A DNA stretch of 64,000 nt from Symbiodinium natans. Its lineage: Eukaryota > Sar > Dinophyceae > Suessiales > Symbiodiniaceae. This document shows, one piece after another, positions 21,443 to 33,441 of this stretch; the stretch's first letter is position 1; each line of letters begins with the position of its first letter. The DNA is taken from NCBI GenBank assembly GCA_905221605.1, contig CAJNDS010002629.1:186001-250000 (forward strand). The letters are read 5' to 3'. The position numbers and the translations under genes are program-made. The notes under the pieces are model-generated. The model did not search any database. It was not told where the DNA came from and saw only the letters and a program-made list of their open reading frames with translations.

Positions 21443-22168
21443 CAGGACAGCGGGGAAGAGTTTCACCCCCCGGGGAAAAGGCAGGGGGAAGCGCCAGTCA
21501 TTGAGACCAAGAAGGCCCTGATGATTACCTGGAATGTGGGCGGGCTTACGCCGCAAAAAGTGGCGGAAGTAATGCGCGCAGTCCGGGACAGTGCTGGTAC
21601 AATTCTCAAGGAAGTGTACGACTGCAGTATCGTGTTCCTCCAAGAGGTCACGGTAGACACAGGAGTCATAACGGACTACTTCCAAAAGAAAAAAGAAGAG
21701 GAAAGAGAGGAGGAAGGGAGAAGTGCGTCGTCAACAACAGTGGCAGAAGCGATAGCCTCGGCGCCATGGAGAACCCTGAACTCCACGACGAGACCAGGCG
21801 GAGAAACAGCCAGCAGCTCAGCAAGACCGAGGCCCCAGGCGGTGACCGGAGGGGGAGCGCAACCCCCCAAGAAGAAGCCGAGGAGAACCAATCCAGAATT
21901 GGAAGAAGCGAGGCGTATTGGGGACATGCTTGCAAACCCGGAGCCGGGGCAACCACAACCAACAAAGGAGGAAATGCGCGAGGACCTGGGAGTACTACTA
22001 GCGCTGTTCCAAACGGCGCTCCGAAGACTGGAGGAGGACGACCAATGCCGAGAGGAGGACAGAAGGAGGGGAAAACAAGCTTGTTTTGAAGCCATGGAGA
22101 TGCTAGCGGACCTCATGGACATGGTCGAGGAGGGCATTGACAAGGCGCACTACAGGCAACTACTGTAG
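21443..22168 (+). pseudogene. LINE copy 2 ORF2 endonuclease N-terminus joined to charged tail
   Basis: After the ORF1 UGA the same frame continues through ALMITWNVGGL (21,516-21,548) and FLQEV, the first two AP-endonuclease motifs. It then passes into a Lys/Glu/Ser-rich and Arg/Glu-rich helical tail and stops at 22,166-22,168. The GDFN, SDH and all reverse-transcriptase motifs are missing. This fits an internal deletion of about 3 kb or more that joined early ORF2 to sequence related to ORF3. Confidence 0.65.
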
Positions 22169-22191
22169 CAAGTGCGAGTACGAGGCAACAC

Positions 22192-22653
22192 GTGCGTGGA
22201 GGCCTATACAACGACACGGAGGAAGATGGCCCGTTAACAGGGGAAGAACTGGTGCACCCGGCGAATGTCATCGCACTACAAGGAGAAGCACAGGAAGCCA
22301 CATCCAGACCCAGCCAGGCAACCAGCATGGAAGATTTGCGGGAAGCGAGGACCAGGCTGAGACACGTACTGGACTTCATGGAGCAGCCAGCAGCGGGGGA
22401 AATCAGAGCAGCCATACAGGCTATTGACAGGTGGATTGCAGCGTGGTGGGGACAAGAAGAGGCCGTCCACATGGTGGAAGACAGTCAAGAAGGGCGAGAG
22501 ACCCAGGGGGAGACGAAGGAGATGACAGAGACAGAGACAGCACAGGACCAGGGACCGGAAGAAGAACTGGAAGGCGGAACAGGCGAAGAAGAGGAAACGA
22601 GACCGCGAAACCATGAGGGGGAGAAGGACGGAGTTGACCGCCGGATGGAGTGA
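22192..22653 (+). pseudogene. LINE copy 2 ORF3-like remnant
   Basis: A frame of 154 codons, not in phase with the preceding part, contains helical segments (RTRLRHVLDFMEQ, AIDRWIAAWWG) and a Glu/Thr-rich acidic tail. The alternation of an ordered helical block with acidic low-complexity sequence resembles the C-terminal third of ORF3 in copy 1. Homology is suggested by composition and order, not by a computed alignment. Confidence 0.45.
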
Positions 22654-22656
22654 GAG

Positions 22657-23122
22657 AACATGACTCCGAACAACGAGACCAACTGAGTCGGAATGAAGAG
22701 ATGTGTACAGAGCTTTCCAAACACATGACGGCCTGAACGGGGGAGGGAGGTTCTCTTTCAGCAAGGGTCGGTGTAGTTTCGGTGATGGCAATAGGTGAGG
22801 GGAGTTCAGGCGCGAAATGTGGAATAGCCAGTAAGTAGAGCGCGCCCCAGCATGCTCAGGTGACTAAAGCTTGAATGGGGGGAGACTTTCTACTTTAGGG
22901 GTAGTTTTACTCGCAAGGGACAGCATGTTAAGAGGGGGGCAATCACTGAATTTCACCTCGAAACCCCAGGGGGAACACCATCCCAATAGGGGAAGCGAGC
23001 CCAACTGTGTGGCGTTGAAAATCTTGGTACTGCTGAATGTGTTTGGGTATAAAACAAGGGCCGCAGTACCCCGGGGGAACGAGAAGCAGTCTCACGATAA
23101 CAGTGAACTTGGGCGCGCCTAG
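22657..23122. other. probable LINE 3' sequence and spacer
   Basis: No gene is seen. The stretch has several G5-G6 runs (about 22,876, 22,934 and 22,968) in the same style as the LINE bodies, so it may be the 3' UTR of copy 2. No poly(A) or target-site duplication was found. Confidence 0.4.
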
Positions 23123-23454
23123 GCGCGAGGGGGTCTCTCGGGCCCCCCCATGCCCAGCAGAAGAAGAAGAAGAAGAGATAGAGAGAGAGCGAGCCCACAA
23201 CAGCACCAGGGCCGATACAAACCAGAGCGGCCCTCATAAAATGACCAATGTGTCGAGGGCCCAGCTTTGACTGTGAGACCGGCGGGCCAGCGTGGCCGGG
23301 GCCTTCCCTCCTGGGGGGCCTTTTCGTGCTCAGAAGAAGAAGAAGAAGACGAAGAAGAAGAAGAAGAAGAAGAAGAAAGAGCGAGAGAGAGAAAGAGAGA
23401 AAGAGACACACATAATTACACAGAGAGAGAGAGAGAGAGAGAGAGACACAGAGA
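23123..23454 (+). repeat. two LINE 5'-module-like segments with GAA/GA tracts
   Basis: At 23,282-23,301 the 20-nt module GCGGGCCAGCGTGGCCGGGG of LINE copy 2 recurs exactly. It is followed by CCTTCCCTCCTGGGGGGCC, similar to the copy 1 start, then CAGAAGAAG expanded to a GAA tract (23,333-23,378) and a GA tract (to about 23,446). A weaker version lies at 23,123-23,190 (GGCCCCCCATGCCCAGCAGAAG, then GA repeats). No spliced-leader core or ORF1 follows, so these are 5'-end fragments or solo modules. Confidence 0.6.
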
Positions 23455-26400
23455 CATGGTTAACCCTGACAGCTTCAATATGCACTTGTACTCGCCACTG
23501 CCGCAAACCCGTTCGAAATCCTCATGGAAAGAAAGAAACTTCCAGCGCACAAAGGCCGCATTTTGTGCAGGGGTGTTGCTACTCTTGTGCGTCCCAGCTG
23601 CGACAAAGCCCAGGGACCATAGTTTGGTGTGCAAGCAGCCCACAACCCCGCAGCAGAAGGTTTTCCGAAGTCGGTATGCTGTAGACAAAGTGGTCCAGGT
23701 GACTGCATCTGCCCAGTGGACCTGGACGAGGACCCGCGGCAGTCAGCTGCAAAGCACTGATATGGGACCGTTTCGAAGATCCCAAAGAGGGGTTGCTGTT
23801 CAGAGGCCCCTGAGGTCCCATGCGACATGCCGGACATGCCACAGTTCTAGAGAACTAAACACAGGCCATACCGAAACCATGTCAATTTTAGTCTTTTCAT
23901 AGCCATGTTCCAACATGAAGCCTGGTTCTGCAATCGACAAAATTTTGCGAATAGTCGGGGGTAGTGTGCATGTCACTCGTGTGTCGAGATAGGAGCTGTA
24001 AGAGGCCAACGCTGTGGGCAGGAGGTGTGGGTGGTGGCCGACGGCCTCCGTGCCGATCATGGAGATGAGGTCGAGGAGAAGAAGGCGGAAGAAAGAATGG
24101 TACTCCTACACGTGGCATTTCATAAGCGCAGCGGTCGTGTAGGCTTGCCCCGCATTGCCCTCAGTCCGTTGTTAAACAGGGCAGTGGGCCTGTTTAGATC
24201 AAAGTCAGCTTGCCACGCTGACATCAAGATGGCAGCATGGCAGAATGGTCGCATGTCCAACGGCCCGTAGCTCCTTCCAGCCATCTCTTGCTCCATCGTA
24301 GGTGCGCACGAAAACAGCGAGCAGGACTGGGTTGGGTTGAGGGGGCACTTGTGATTCGTATCCTGGGAGGCTGCAACACCCAAAGCCGGCCTCCATAGCT
24401 TTCATATGCAAAATGTAATTGTGCTATACTGCATGGGTATACACCTTTCGAACTGCGTGGGCTTTCTACTTTCTTCCTGGATTATGGATCTGACAGGGTT
24501 GCTTGCATATCCTCCCTGGACCGAGGGCCTACTGACCCTTTCTACCATGGCACGTCACGTGAGGAGTGTAGCTTGGATCGAGGGCGTGGAAGTCTTCGTG
24601 GAGAAGAGGTGGGCTGCAGCTTCATACCTTGCATGCGTGTGAAGAGGATGACGGGGGGGCGGGGGGGGGGAGTTCAGTGTCCCATAAGTTGCCGTGGGTT
24701 CCTGGCTTTCTTAAAGCAGTTGTGATACTTAGTTGCGCTTGGCCGGGGCCTCGAGTTCCTGTAAGAGCCAGTAGGGATAAGGAGATTCCACAATTGGCGG
24801 TTCAACAACTCCAGGCACAAGTGATTTGGACAGTAGACGGGGGGCGATGGTGATTGACATCTAGAATTTTCATCTGCAACAGGGCAGAACTGCTATAGCA
24901 TACAGAGCAGAACATGCATACGGCGGCTGCGAACAAGCCTTGACGACCCCAAAGGAAGCTGAACCTGGAGCGCAACACGACGAACGTTCGAGCTTGGGCA
25001 CAGCTCCTGGCACACCTGTGGCCCGCCTAGTCGATGGCTGTCTTTTGGCGACGGTATCAGTAGTTGCTAAATGCTATCTTCCCGAATGTGTGAACCACGG
25101 ATGTTGTCAAGCGCTACTGCATGAGCAGGAAAGAAAGGGGGCTTCAGTGGCGATCTAAAAATGTTTAAAAACAAGCACTTGGTTAGCAAGACACTTCAAG
25201 TCGGACCATCCAGCAGCCTTCCCGGCCTAGGACAGTTGAGAAACAGCTCCTCTGAACTCCTTGCCTCCAAAAGTCATCCCGGTTTTCTCGCGAGCCATGA
25301 GCCCAACTCCCAAATCCCAGGAGCGGCTTTGCCGCACTCGAGGCTGGTGGGGAGCTGCAGCACATGGCCGCTTTGAAAGACTGGCGATCATTCTAATGCT
25401 TTACTTTAAGTATTGGAATATAGAAAGGCTCTGAAGTTCTTGGGCTGGTTGCGTAGCGTGTCAGAGGCTGGGGGGAGAGCCGAAGATGCATCCAGCGACT
25501 CAGGAGTGGTTTCGCGAGACGCCGCCTCTTTGGCCGAAGTTGATTTGATTTTTTGGGGCGAGTTTTCATTTTGCGGATCTCGAGCCTCAAGGAGATTCGT
25601 TGGGAGCCGTGCTGCCCTGTCCCTGTGGTTGGTCCAGGAGGTGATAGTGCTGATGTCTAGTGACTTTTGCTGTCAGGACCCCTGGAAGAAAGCCTAGATC
25701 ATCTAGATTCTCTGCTACTCAATTCCCAGGTTTCGAGCCTTTCTGGCCGTCATCATCAACCAGGCGACAACCGGAAAGAACTCAATGAGAGACATTCCGG
25801 ACTGCCACATCCCAAACATGCAGCATAGCGGACTAAGGATGCGAAGCCTGGTTCCTAGCAAAATGCCCTTGAGATTTCAGAGCACTAGTAAAGGTTGAGG
25901 CGGTTGTGTGGAGGTGAGCATCGGGGCTCTCTTCCGCCTGATGGACATGTTCCGGTTCACGGCCTCAGTTGGAGGGAGATTCCGCTGTGAAATCATTGTT
26001 TCATGTCTAGATTCTAGAAGCTCGTGGGCTGTTCATGTGTCTATCTGCACGGGAGCCCCTGATGGCCCCTAAAATTATAGGTTACGAAAACCGTGTTCGA
26101 AACTGCCGAACACGCACATGAGGATCATGCTTAGATTGAGTTTCAGCTATCTAGTCCGAACAGATGCTTCCAGAGACCGGATGTCTGGTGGAGTACGTCT
26201 ACAGATCCGGAACCATATTGCTTGTCCGCTCAAGTCCCTTTTCCTGTCAAGACCAATCGCCTTAAGTAATCTTTTTCGTGTGCTGACTGGCAAATAATTT
26301 TAGACCTGGGCGGAGCGTAGCGCGACTGTCTTGGCCTTGAGGCTCTACACGATTCACGATGACGAGGATGAACGTGTGGCTCCGTTCTCAGGACATGCAG

Positions 26401-26812
26401 TTTGTAGAATTGTAGAAAACAGGTCCGTATGACCGGGGCTTGCCAAAACACTTCGTCGACGTCGTGTTGGTATGAATACATATAAAAGGCAGCAGGCACT
26501 TGCATTCGTGCAGTGCAGTGTAGCTCTTGTGCCACAACTTGCCAAAACAACCTCAACAAGGATGGCTTCCATTCACGCTGTGTGGACTGTCAGCTCTGAA
26601 GCTTGAAAACTCTGCCTCCGACATCTTCTCTATCGGCAGATGCTGACAGTGGCTGAGACTGTCATTGGAAAACATACCCGCTGGCCATCTCAGCATTAAG
26701 GATGCCATCTTATGTCGGCATGCAAGACAATGCAAGATAGAGTGAACAGACGATTGTGGATTCATGGAAGGCTTGCCGAATGCCGCAGGGTTCAAAGCTG
26801 CCCAGCCATGCC
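23455..26812. other. gene-poor region
   Basis: Nothing recognisable is encoded; open frames are short and without motifs. A G-run cluster lies at about 24,654-24,670. The segment just before 26,813 would hold any promoter or 5' UTR of the pseudogene, but no spliced-leader relic is visible there. Confidence 0.45.
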
Positions 26813-28356
26813 ATGTACGGAAAGGCCATGGTTCCAGTGATCCTCCTGCTCAATGCTGTGGCCCTCTCATTGGCCAACAGTCATGCCCCGCCAGCCTGCA
26901 AGGATGGCAGCTGCCCTCAGCAGGTCGGACACATATTGCTTCAACAGCGCAGCAGCATTGCACAATCTGTAGGAGTGGTGTACACCGTGTACACCTTCGA
27001 CTATCAGGGCTGCTACATGAATGAAGTGGCGGCACGAGCGAACGGCCATGTGGTCGGCATAACCATGGACAGTTGCGCGGACCTTGCTGTCTCCAAAGGG
27101 CACAACCATACATGGAGTACCCGCAAGAATTTGAGAGCGCGGCTGCGCAGTGCTTGACATTCGCCGCGGTACCATCGGGCTGGCAGAGGGCGAGTGACTC
27201 CAATTGTGAGACAGAAGTAGATGGATGGCGAGTGGCCGCGTGCCGCATTTCGGCGATGCCACACCGAGAGCACCCGTGAGGCCAATGCACTTGCTCGACA
27301 AGCCTTACTCAAAAGCACGCCTCACTGGGAATGTCCCGTAGAGGCACATTCAAGGAACTAGGTGTCAGCATGGCCGCCACGAAGTCATTGACGAAGTGAA
27401 GAATGCCATCGCAGACCAGACAGTCGTGCTGAAGCAACAGAGATCGTGAATGAGCTGCAGTCTGCCCTGCAGGAATCGACGGAGGCCCTCATGGATAAGA
27501 TGCAGGAGTTCCAGCAGGAGACCCTGATCGCCATTGGGCAGCTGGCCGACAGGGACGCGGCCCGGCACCAAGAAGCGATGGACTTTCCGCGGGAGCAGGA
27601 TTCGGCGATCATTACCGGCAGTGCATGGAGTATGTTTCAGACATTGTCGCCAAATATGCCGCTTATCGACGCTTTCGGGAAGGCCTGGCCCGCAGAGGCT
27701 CCCTTTCTCTGGATGAAAGCGAGGCTTGCAAGTGCTACTTTGTGCGCAACGTTGTGGTGCAAGCGCGGGCGTACGAACAGTTCTTTGGGGGAGAGGGGGT
27801 GGAGAGAGGTGGGTTTGCAGCGGCTCCTCAGGTGCGTCCTACCAACAGACATTCTCCTCTTCTTTGTTGGAGAAGTTCCATGAGGCACGGCCCGTTCTTC
27901 CCGCACTTTGCAGAGCTTTGCCCGGCGGGCACGGACGGCAGGGATGTCATTTGGTGTCATGGTATCAGAGAAGGCAGTTGCCGTGCGCGTCAACAGACTG
28001 CTTGAAGCGGGACCCATGGGTGCCAGTGCCCAATGTAACTTGGGGTATGTGGACCGCCAGTGGCACATAGATCCTTTTAAACCCCGCAACGGATACTGGA
28101 AATGCCAAGGCACTGTGGCACCTTGTGCAAACTCTCCGAATAAACAGGCCTGCGCGCTGGCGACTTACATTGACATCCCCGGCTGTGTCGAGTTCGCATT
28201 GACAAGAGTCCGCCAGTGGTCTGGGATGGGGCCACGAAGCCTGAGTCTTACACTTTCGTGCATGGTACAGGCAGCGGTTGCGGAGTCAGTGGCAGAACAG
28301 ATAGTTGGATAGATGGCTATTTGGTGCTGCGGAAGGATGCCTTCTTCGTCGATTGA
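26813..28356 (+). pseudogene. frameshifted, apparently intronless copy of a secreted Cys-containing protein
   Basis: Coherent protein-like text runs through about 1.5 kb but changes frame at least six times. It starts at the ATG at 26,813 with a signal peptide (MVPVILLLNAVALSLA) and continues with QGCYMNEVAARANG and MDSCADLA, WSC-like cysteine spacing. Then come YMEYPQEFE and AAAQCLTF; HFGDATPRAPVRPMHLLDKP; a coiled-coil-like NELQSALQESTEALMDKMQ; HYRQCMEYVSDIVAKYAAY; SYQQTFSSSLLEKFHEARPV; QWHIDPFKPRNGYWKC; and TFVHGTGSGCGVSGRTDS. It ends YLVLRKDAFFVD with TGA at 28,354-28,356. In-frame stops (for example TAG near 27,345 and TGA near 27,448) confirm decay. The lack of obvious introns suggests a retrocopy, but no spliced-leader relic or poly(A) was seen. 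The family is not identified. Confidence 0.5.
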
Positions 28357-30614
28357 AGCCTTTTGACGTGGGCTTTAGCATCAGCGCGCAAAGATTTGAT
28401 TTGGGTTCTGTCACAGTTTTGTCCCGGTGCTTCTCACCCGCCGCATGGCCCCTTGGAACAAGCACTACGAACGAGCCCTGCGTCATCTGTCCTGAGGCGC
28501 TGATGTAAGGACAGCTGTAGCACGGGTGGTGGAGCTTGTTGTGGGGCATGTTGCGCCATGGCACAATGCCTTTGTGCAACTTACAGGTTCTGATAGCCTT
28601 CACGAGCCTTGCGAAGACAGAGTGAGCTAGGCGCGCCCAGCATGAAATAGGGCCATTACGTTCCCGATGGAATGTTGACGTTGCGGCAAGCCAACGCAAG
28701 AAACAAAAACCCTTCTTTCCTTCTTTTCGTGCCTTTTCTTTCTTCCCTCCCTCTTTTCCCTCTCAATTATATGTACGGACCGATTTGGACAAGGCTGTTA
28801 TGCCCTGCATGGGGCTTCCACACGATTTGAGCATCAGTATGAACCGGCTTTCGTGTTCCAAGAGGACAGGTCATAGGCAGAATAGCATAACTACATTTAT
28901 CGTGGAACAAACTTGTTTGAACTGCAGAGATGCTCGCCAGGCCGCTTTTGAGATGATGGACTTTCTTCTACCGAGCACAAAGTGTGGTTTTGTTTGGCAT
29001 CGGGGGACAGTGAAGCTTCCTTGCGATACACTTAGCTTGAACTCCGCTGTTTTGGGGCATGAAGTATTGTATAAATAAAGCAGTAGCGGTTTCTTCATTC
29101 AGAATATTCAGAGGTTCTCGAGAAAGAGGCGCAGTTACAATCGATTTGTCTCATTGCGTTTGGCTGTTTTGCCTGTCTCCCAGCGTACTCGAGAGAAGGT
29201 GATGCTCAGCGAGGCCATTGAGGAGGCGCTTGAGCGAACACCGAAAGAGTTCTGCCGAAGCACCTCCAGTCCACCGTGTTGTAACGTCGTTTCCTTAGAC
29301 AGCTTTGAGGCCACACCAAGCTAATTAGATTGCTGGGCTATGCGAGCTTGGCCGTTGTCCTTTTCTGACTTCTTACATCGAATCACCAAGTCCCAAGCCC
29401 TCCGCCAAAGCAACGACCCTGACAAAGTGTGGCTAAGTTCTCGAGCAGGCAGAGAACGACATCATCAGCCTTGCCAGCTCGTTCCTCACCGTGCAGGTCC
29501 TGAGATTTATGTTGTCAGGCGGGCCAAGAAATGGGCTTTGCCCTGAACCATATCATCATGCCGGTAAGAAGTTGCCGCAGGCAAGCTCCCTGACATTGCT
29601 GCTCGGATGGCACTTGCACAAGCGCTGCGGGAAAGATGCAGTTGGATGCCCCTGGAGTTTCTTTGGGTGTCGGGCTTTGGGCTTAAAGTTCAAGTTTAGA
29701 AACTTTGGTTCTCTAGGCTGTTCATCCGGAGCTCGACAAAGGCCCCTACACCGAGTGCGATAGGCAGCAAGGTCTTCCAGCACAGAATGTATGTGTTTCA
29801 ACCTTGTTGAAATCAAGCGAACTCTTTGGGTCTTGATTCTTGACAGTATCTGCTATCGTATATGGGGGCATATGGGGGAGCATATGTGATCCGTCGGCAG
29901 TCAAACCTCGAAGTATGAATCCCTGTCCCCTTTCAGACTTGAAGAGCTCTGTTTTGGACACTGAGTCTGGGCAAATCTCACCGTACCACCCCTCTGGTAT
30001 GTTCGCCATCGGAATGCACCTTGGCGGGGATTCTAGGTTCAGGCTCGAGGTTTACAGAATTTCGACGCCCATCCCAGCCCCTGAAGTACACAGTGGGGCA
30101 TCCGAATCATGATGACTGCGCCGGGGTCAGATCCGCTTCAAGACCGACGTGCAGGATGCAGGTTTACAGGGCCTTGGGGTTCGTCGGAAGTCTATACACA
30201 ATTCCCGGAATGTGTGGGGGCTACGTGCAGGCTTCTCATCTGCGGCGTCGTTGCGCTGGTCATCTCAATCTCGCCGCCTGTCGGCATGAGCAGGAATCAC
30301 ATCGAAGGTGCCAGGGCATATTGTTTTTGGGAACGTGGGCATTGGGACGGTCATGACGAGAGTGGGTGATGCGCTCGCGCGCCCTCGCGGGTGTGTGTGT
30401 GTGTGTACACTCCTGATTGCAAAGGATTAAGTAAAAATAAAAAGCAGGGGGCAGCAGGGAGTCCACAGTTCTGCTGCCAACGAAGACAGCTGTGATACTC
30501 CGTGAAGCAGATTGGGACGCCAATCTGTGTACCTGCACAATCGCATTCGAGCCTTCTGTGTAGTTATGTCTTCATGATGCAACCAGAACTCGGGTGCTGT
30601 ACAGTCAATAAATC
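28357..30614. other. non-coding or with short unproven exons
   Basis: No gene is recognised. One short stretch at about 29,183-29,262 (QRTREKVMLSEAIEEAL frame, preceded by CCCAG) is exon-like but unsupported by neighbours. A GT run lies near 30,390-30,407. Confidence 0.4.
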
Positions 30615-30644
30615 TTGACGAGTCCTTCGAGAGAGGGTGCGGAC

Positions 30645-30745
30645 GTGTGTGTTTGTGTTTGTGTTTGTGTTTGTGTTTGTGTTTGTGTTTGTGTTTGTGT
30701 TTGTGTTTGTGTTTGTGTTTGTGTTTGTGTTTGTGTGTGTGTTTG
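30645..30745 (+). repeat. GTGTTT hexanucleotide array
   Basis: About 15-16 units of GTGTTT (AAACAC on the other strand), nearly perfect, with GT runs at both edges. The long ORFs across it on both strands are made by the repeat. The unit does not match the common telomere repeat TTTAGGG. Confidence 0.9.
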
Positions 30746-31340
30746 CTTTTGCACAAATCCCGGAACGCCTGACGAGTCCGAAGCCAGATGGAGCGTTGAT
30801 GTCTATTCTGACTTGGCAGCATTCCATGACATTCGGATCTCTCTTGTGCATGAGGGCGTCTCCCTTCAAGGCGTGACAGAAGAGCAGTTTCATGCGGCCA
30901 CTTCATCACAGTCATCACCACAAATGGCCGCGGTTTGTTGCATGTGTCGCTGCTCATCATGCCGAGCCCTGTAAGCAACGATGCCCAAACATGCTATTGA
31001 ACTCCGCTGTAAACTTTGCCAGAAGTTTGGGAGCCCTCAGTCTCAGGTTGACATTCTTCCCCTGCCAGAATCGGACAGTGACCTGGCTGCCGCTCGGCCT
31101 TTTTCGAGGTCAGGCAATATTCGGCCTGGCGCCACACTCACGCGTTGAACGGGTGACGGGTGCAGGGCCCGCGGGCAGAAAGTTTTTTCTCAGCACGCCG
31201 GTGGGATTTTAGGTAGGGCTCGGCAATGAAGACCTGGATGGTTTGTACTGCTCTTCCACAAAGCTGGTCGGATGGCTGTTTGCTAACGCTGCGAACAGCC
31301 TCGCTGCTAGACTCTGGAATCTGGGAATGGCGGACAGTTA
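30746..31340 (+). other. possible exons of an unidentified gene
   Basis: One frame is open from the repeat to 31,154 except for a single TAA at 30,972. It reads like protein on both sides: VDVYSDLAAFHDIRISLV and GVTEEQFHAAT, a Cys cluster (CCMCRCSSC), then after the stop MPKHAIELRCKLCQKFG and DILPLPESDSDLAAARPF. A separate frame from 31,213 (after TTTTAG) reads GLGNEDLDGLYCSSTKL and ends with TAG at 31,338-31,340, like a last exon. No family is recognised, and splice sites are ambiguous. It could equally be a decayed gene. Confidence 0.25.
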
Positions 31341-33440
31341 GTTTTCAGCCAGTGGAAAACAATTCGCATGCACACGCAACAGTTGCAAGTTGCAATCCGG
31401 CGCACCTGCAAGGGAAGGTTCCACACAGGTATAAGGTCCAGTGATTTTCTGTGGCATGAATCGACCCTATACCTCTTGGCAAGGACTCAGAAGATCCAAA
31501 ACATCCTGGGAATGATCTTTGCATGGTGCACACTGTGGGGAGTGCACATGTTCGTCCGGGAGACGCAAGTCTTTCAGGAGCTGCTAGGCCAGGAGTGTTC
31601 AACAAAGCTTGCTGAGCTTGAGGGCCCGAACGTAGAAGTTGTAAATGCTTAGCCATGGTGCCGGATGCTGAATCTGGTACCGTGTCAGTGATCGGGAGGA
31701 AATCATTTCTGGTAAAACCCTGGCATAGCTGGAGTTGAAGCAGTGCTTCTGGCACTGCAGGTAGTTTCAAACCAACCGGTTTGGATGGTATCCTTTAGGT
31801 TGGAAGTACACTTCTGTAGGCCCCTCCTGGATTGCACATGTGCACCCGCAAGCGGCACTCCGAAGTGCGTTTCCTTGTGTGATCACGCCGGTTCGGCCTT
31901 GCTCTGGTCTCACCAGCTGGGCAGCTAAACAAGTGGCAAACATGAACCAGAATCACAAATAGGAGCAGCCTGCACAGTTGCTGTTGGGCTTTAAAGGTTT
32001 ACACGTCGTGTGTATGTGCACGTAAAGGACTCAGCCTTTGAACTTTGTCGCTTCGCATGGGCACCAACACACACACACACACACCCCAACAGCCAATACC
32101 TAGCTATGCCCTGAACAGGCACAACCCTCTATCCCAACGAGCGCCATCTAGTGGCAGCGCTGGTGCTGTCGATGTGCCCCTTCGTCAGCAGAAAAGGCTG
32201 CTGTACTACCTCGCTTCGCTCATACTGTTCGGTGGCAAAGAGCGTGCGGGTCTCTGTGTTGTTTTGTTGTTGTTCGTGCCCGCTTGCTGTAGCCTCGTAC
32301 TTGAACCGCTTCCGTCACCCTAGCGAAAGCCGTTATAGAGAGGCCCTGCATCTCAACTGAAGGCGCCCTGGCAGCGATCCGCGTGCTTGACATCATCCAG
32401 GATATGGGTGCTTCGTGACTTGGGGCAAAGAGAGCTTCGGGTGCAAGATTGCAGGGGCTTTGGGGTGGAGCTGCACAAGCGGGATCCAGTGTAGGTTCCG
32501 AAACACTCGAGGAAAGCAGAGAGAGAGAGAGAGAGAGAGAGAGAAACTCGAGAAAAAAAGAGGGGGAGAGAACAATTCGCGGGCGGGTAGCTATCTCTCG
32601 AGCACAACCTGTGCACCATGCACGTTTTTTGCCCTACGCCGATTTGCAGTCTTGTGTTCTGAGCCGAGGGGGTCGACGGGGCACTCTGGGGGCTTGGGGT
32701 TGATAAACAAGGGGCTACAGTAACCCCTCAAGGAGAGTCGTCCAACGGGAAACGCCGACTTCAGAAAGGCACAAAGACCCTAGCCTGCCAGCTGAAGCAT
32801 CCAAAGCAGGAAAGACAGACGGAAATGAATGAAGAAACACACACACACACACCGACACACACAATAGTGAAGTAAAGTCCAAGATATATGAAATCAACTA
32901 AAGAAGAAAAGAAACAGCGACAGAAACAACCAGAGAGAAAGAGGGAGGGAGAGAGACGAAGGCAAGAAGAGAGACAGAACGACGAAATGTGCCAGAAGAA
33001 GAAGAAGAAGAAGAAGAAGAAGAAGAAGAGGAGAGACGGGAGGAAAGAAAAGAAGAAACATCAGTAGAGTAGAGCAGGAAAAAGACAACAAGGGAGAGAG
33101 AGAGAGGAATAAGCAAAGCAAATTGGGGGCCTACCGACACAAGAACCACCTGGCAGCGTGCTCGATTCTGAAGAGGGTGCCCTTCATGACCTGCTGGGAA
33201 CTCCGCTGTGGGGAAGAAGAAAGAAAGAACTATAGACATTTACGACATATGCAGACAAAAAGAGACAAAAACAACGTTCATAAATCTACCAATGAGCCAA
33301 TGATAAAAGATTCGCATCTTTGCTCCAACCCCTGTCCATTGTCCTTGCCGCCCCTGGGCTTGATTCCAAGATTACTGTGACCCTGTACTTGCAGTCCACA
33401 GTCCCTTGTCTTTGTATCATGCCTTTTGTGCAAAGGCGTC
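31341..33440. other. gene-poor region with microsatellites
   Basis: It contains AC runs (32,070-32,085 and 32,840-32,855), a GA tract (32,518-32,544), GA/GGAG-rich sequence (32,930-32,990), a GAA tract (33,000-33,030) and GA again (33,095-33,108). ORFs over these are repeat artefacts. No gene is recognised. Confidence 0.5.
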
Positions 33441-33441
33441 A

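Larger units (their letters stand above)
20017..22656 (+). mobile_element. LINE copy 2, internally deleted and frame-broken
   Basis: It starts with the module GCGGGCCAGCGTGGCCGGGG (20,017-20,036), a G6 run, GAGCAGAAGAAG and a GA tract. One good and one decayed spliced-leader relic follow (20,090-20,119). Then come an ORF1 homologue with a frameshift, only the first part of the ORF2 endonuclease, and an ORF3-like remnant. The reverse transcriptase is absent. It lies directly downstream of copy 1 in the same orientation, so copy 1 or copy 2 is probably truncated at the junction. It cannot encode its own replication. The 3' end is not precisely visible. Confidence 0.75.

Noticed and set aside
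23267-23902. 211-codon ORF starting in the GAA tract
   Set aside because: The first third is microsatellite and the rest shows no family or motif.
30645-30745. GTGTTT array as an internal telomere repeat
   Set aside because: The unit differs from the TTTAGGG type expected in dinoflagellates.
30427-30978. ORFs of repeated Lys-His, Thr-Asn or Val-Cys on both strands
   Set aside because: Translations of the GTGTTT array.
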